This document shows, piece by piece, positions 63,081 to 64,000 of a stretch of 64,000 nt of DNA. The translations under genes and the position numbers were made by a program. The notes beneath the pieces are model-generated. The model had not been told where the DNA came from. It made no database searches and saw only the letters and a list, made by a program, of their open reading frames with translations. Within the stretch, counting starts at the first letter, position 1; every line of letters starts with the position of its first letter. The stretch is from Centropus unirufus (Eukaryota; Chordata; Aves; Cuculiformes; Centropidae), in NCBI GenBank assembly GCA_013397695.1, contig VYZI01000040.1, positions 2,973,658 through 3,037,657 on the forward strand, in the 5' to 3' direction.

Positions 63081-64000
63081 GCTCTACAGCTCCCCATAAT
63101 TTCTGAATACTAGTTCATTGAATGAAAAAATTACCTTATTCTAATATTCATTATTAGTTAAAATTGGTAGTTTTTCCAAAATCTAGCTGAGCCAGTAGTG
63201 TTGTATAATTCAGACAAATCCTTCAATCCCTGATGCTACCTGGGCAGCTAAACATAAGAAAAATGGTCCCTCTGCATGCAGGGGTTCTAAAGTGGATTTA
63301 ATGAGTAACTAATGAGTACCTCTCTGAGCACAGGTCTTAAGAAAGCCTCATGCTATACAATTTCACATTAAAATATATATCTTAAAAATACGTCTTAAAA
63401 TTAGATAACTTTATGGCATGGCTGCGTTTCCAACATTGTGTGAATTTCAAACATTTTAATGAAAAACTGGAATGGTTACCTGAACCCCAATTCAATTAAA
63501 ACTGTCTCAGAAGACAGGACAGAGATCACTACTGATCTCACTTCTTCATCTCAACAGGCTTCATATAACATCCATATGTTCACAGAATAAGTTATTATGT
63601 TGAGACATTCCCGTTAATTTTTTTTTTAAATAGAAAAACTAGGTTTTGTCTACATGTAAAAATAAATGTCCAAAATTAGAACAACGTGTCCCCAAGCTGT
63701 TTTCCATGCAGTTTCTGTGCATAACTCCCATAACAAGACAGCAAACATAGCTCTGGGGCTTGTTTTGCACTGTACTGTAATCACCTCATTTGAGAAAGCC
63801 TCTCATTTTCCTAGAAAGGGACTAGGAGGAAAAGCCACAAACATTTTTGAGACTCAATCCTTTTCAGGCAAGTAACTAAAAAAAATTAAGGGGAAGGGCA
63901 GTTTCTCCTCTGCTTACAGATCAGGTTAGTCAGGTGGACAAGTCCATTCTAGTAGCACATAAGGATGTCTGAACACGTACCAAATCCTGGTCTGGTAAGT

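Larger units (their letters stand above)
45741..64000. other. Intergenic DNA to the window end
   Basis: No exon, RNA gene or recognisable pseudogene was found. The longest open frames (171 codons at 52123..52638 plus, 160 codons at 53811..54293 plus) match nothing I know. Points of note are an X-box-like site (54551..54563), a GC-richer block with a CTCF-like core (58030..58290) and a purine-rich tract (about 62915..63080). Confidence 0.65.

Noticed and set aside
62777..63097. 106-codon minus-strand frame with a hydrophobic start, resembling a signal peptide
   Set aside because: The Leu/Ser/Phe-rich content follows from the purine-rich tract on the other strand.
24367..64000. First exons of ITGB1, the expected downstream neighbour
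   Set aside because: No signal-peptide exon or strong CpG-island promoter typical of ITGB1 was found; it probably lies beyond the window.
1..64000. CRISPR arrays, bacterial operons, tRNA or rRNA genes
   Set aside because: The sequence is vertebrate nuclear DNA; no regularly spaced repeats and no tRNA-like or rRNA-like sequence were noticed.

Overview
The window is vertebrate, almost certainly avian, nuclear DNA. Small exons with GT/AG borders sit in long AT-rich introns. The only recognisable gene matches neuropilin-1 (NRP1) exon by exon. The interspersed repeats are CR1 retrotransposon fragments and a solo LTR of a type I recognise from bird genomes. The LTR hints at a neoavian rather than a galliform bird, but I cannot fix the species.

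Region 1 (1 to about 24.28 kb): the 3' half of NRP1 on the + strand. Eight coding exons, 10 to 17 by human numbering, give one continuous 387-codon reading frame including the stop (1161 nt, 113..21093). In order they encode the end of the second coagulation-factor (b2) domain, a linker with an acidic Ser-Gly glycosaminoglycan attachment motif, the MAM (c) domain with its four cysteines, an acidic juxtamembrane cassette, the transmembrane helix with small-residue GxxxG motifs, and a short cytoplasmic tail ending SEA (PDZ ligand for GIPC1/synectin). The 5' half of the gene lies upstream. The roughly 3 kb 3' UTR that follows has several poly(A) signals, a CU-rich tract and two perfect short hairpins, and runs up to an 85-base assembly gap (24282..24366).

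Region 2 (about 24.4 to 64 kb): a gene desert. I found no exon, RNA gene or convincing pseudogene. In human the next gene 3' of NRP1 is ITGB1, a long way off, so this fits intergenic DNA. It holds one solo LTR (44454..45012), a possible second LTR next to it, small tandem duplications, palindromes, a GC-richer island (about 36.5 to 37.3 kb) with overlapping unrecognised open frames, and candidate regulatory motifs (two RFX X-box-like sites and a good CTCF core match at 58267).

No previously undescribed gene system is evident. The most interesting points concern NRP1 RNA processing: an apparent equivalent of the human soluble s12-NRP1 read-through isoform (three extra residues, stop, then AATAAA just inside intron 12), a CAGTAG tandem acceptor at exon 14, and a 60-bp phase-compatible cassette exon 16 whose skipping would leave an Arg junction as in the human delta-exon-16 form.
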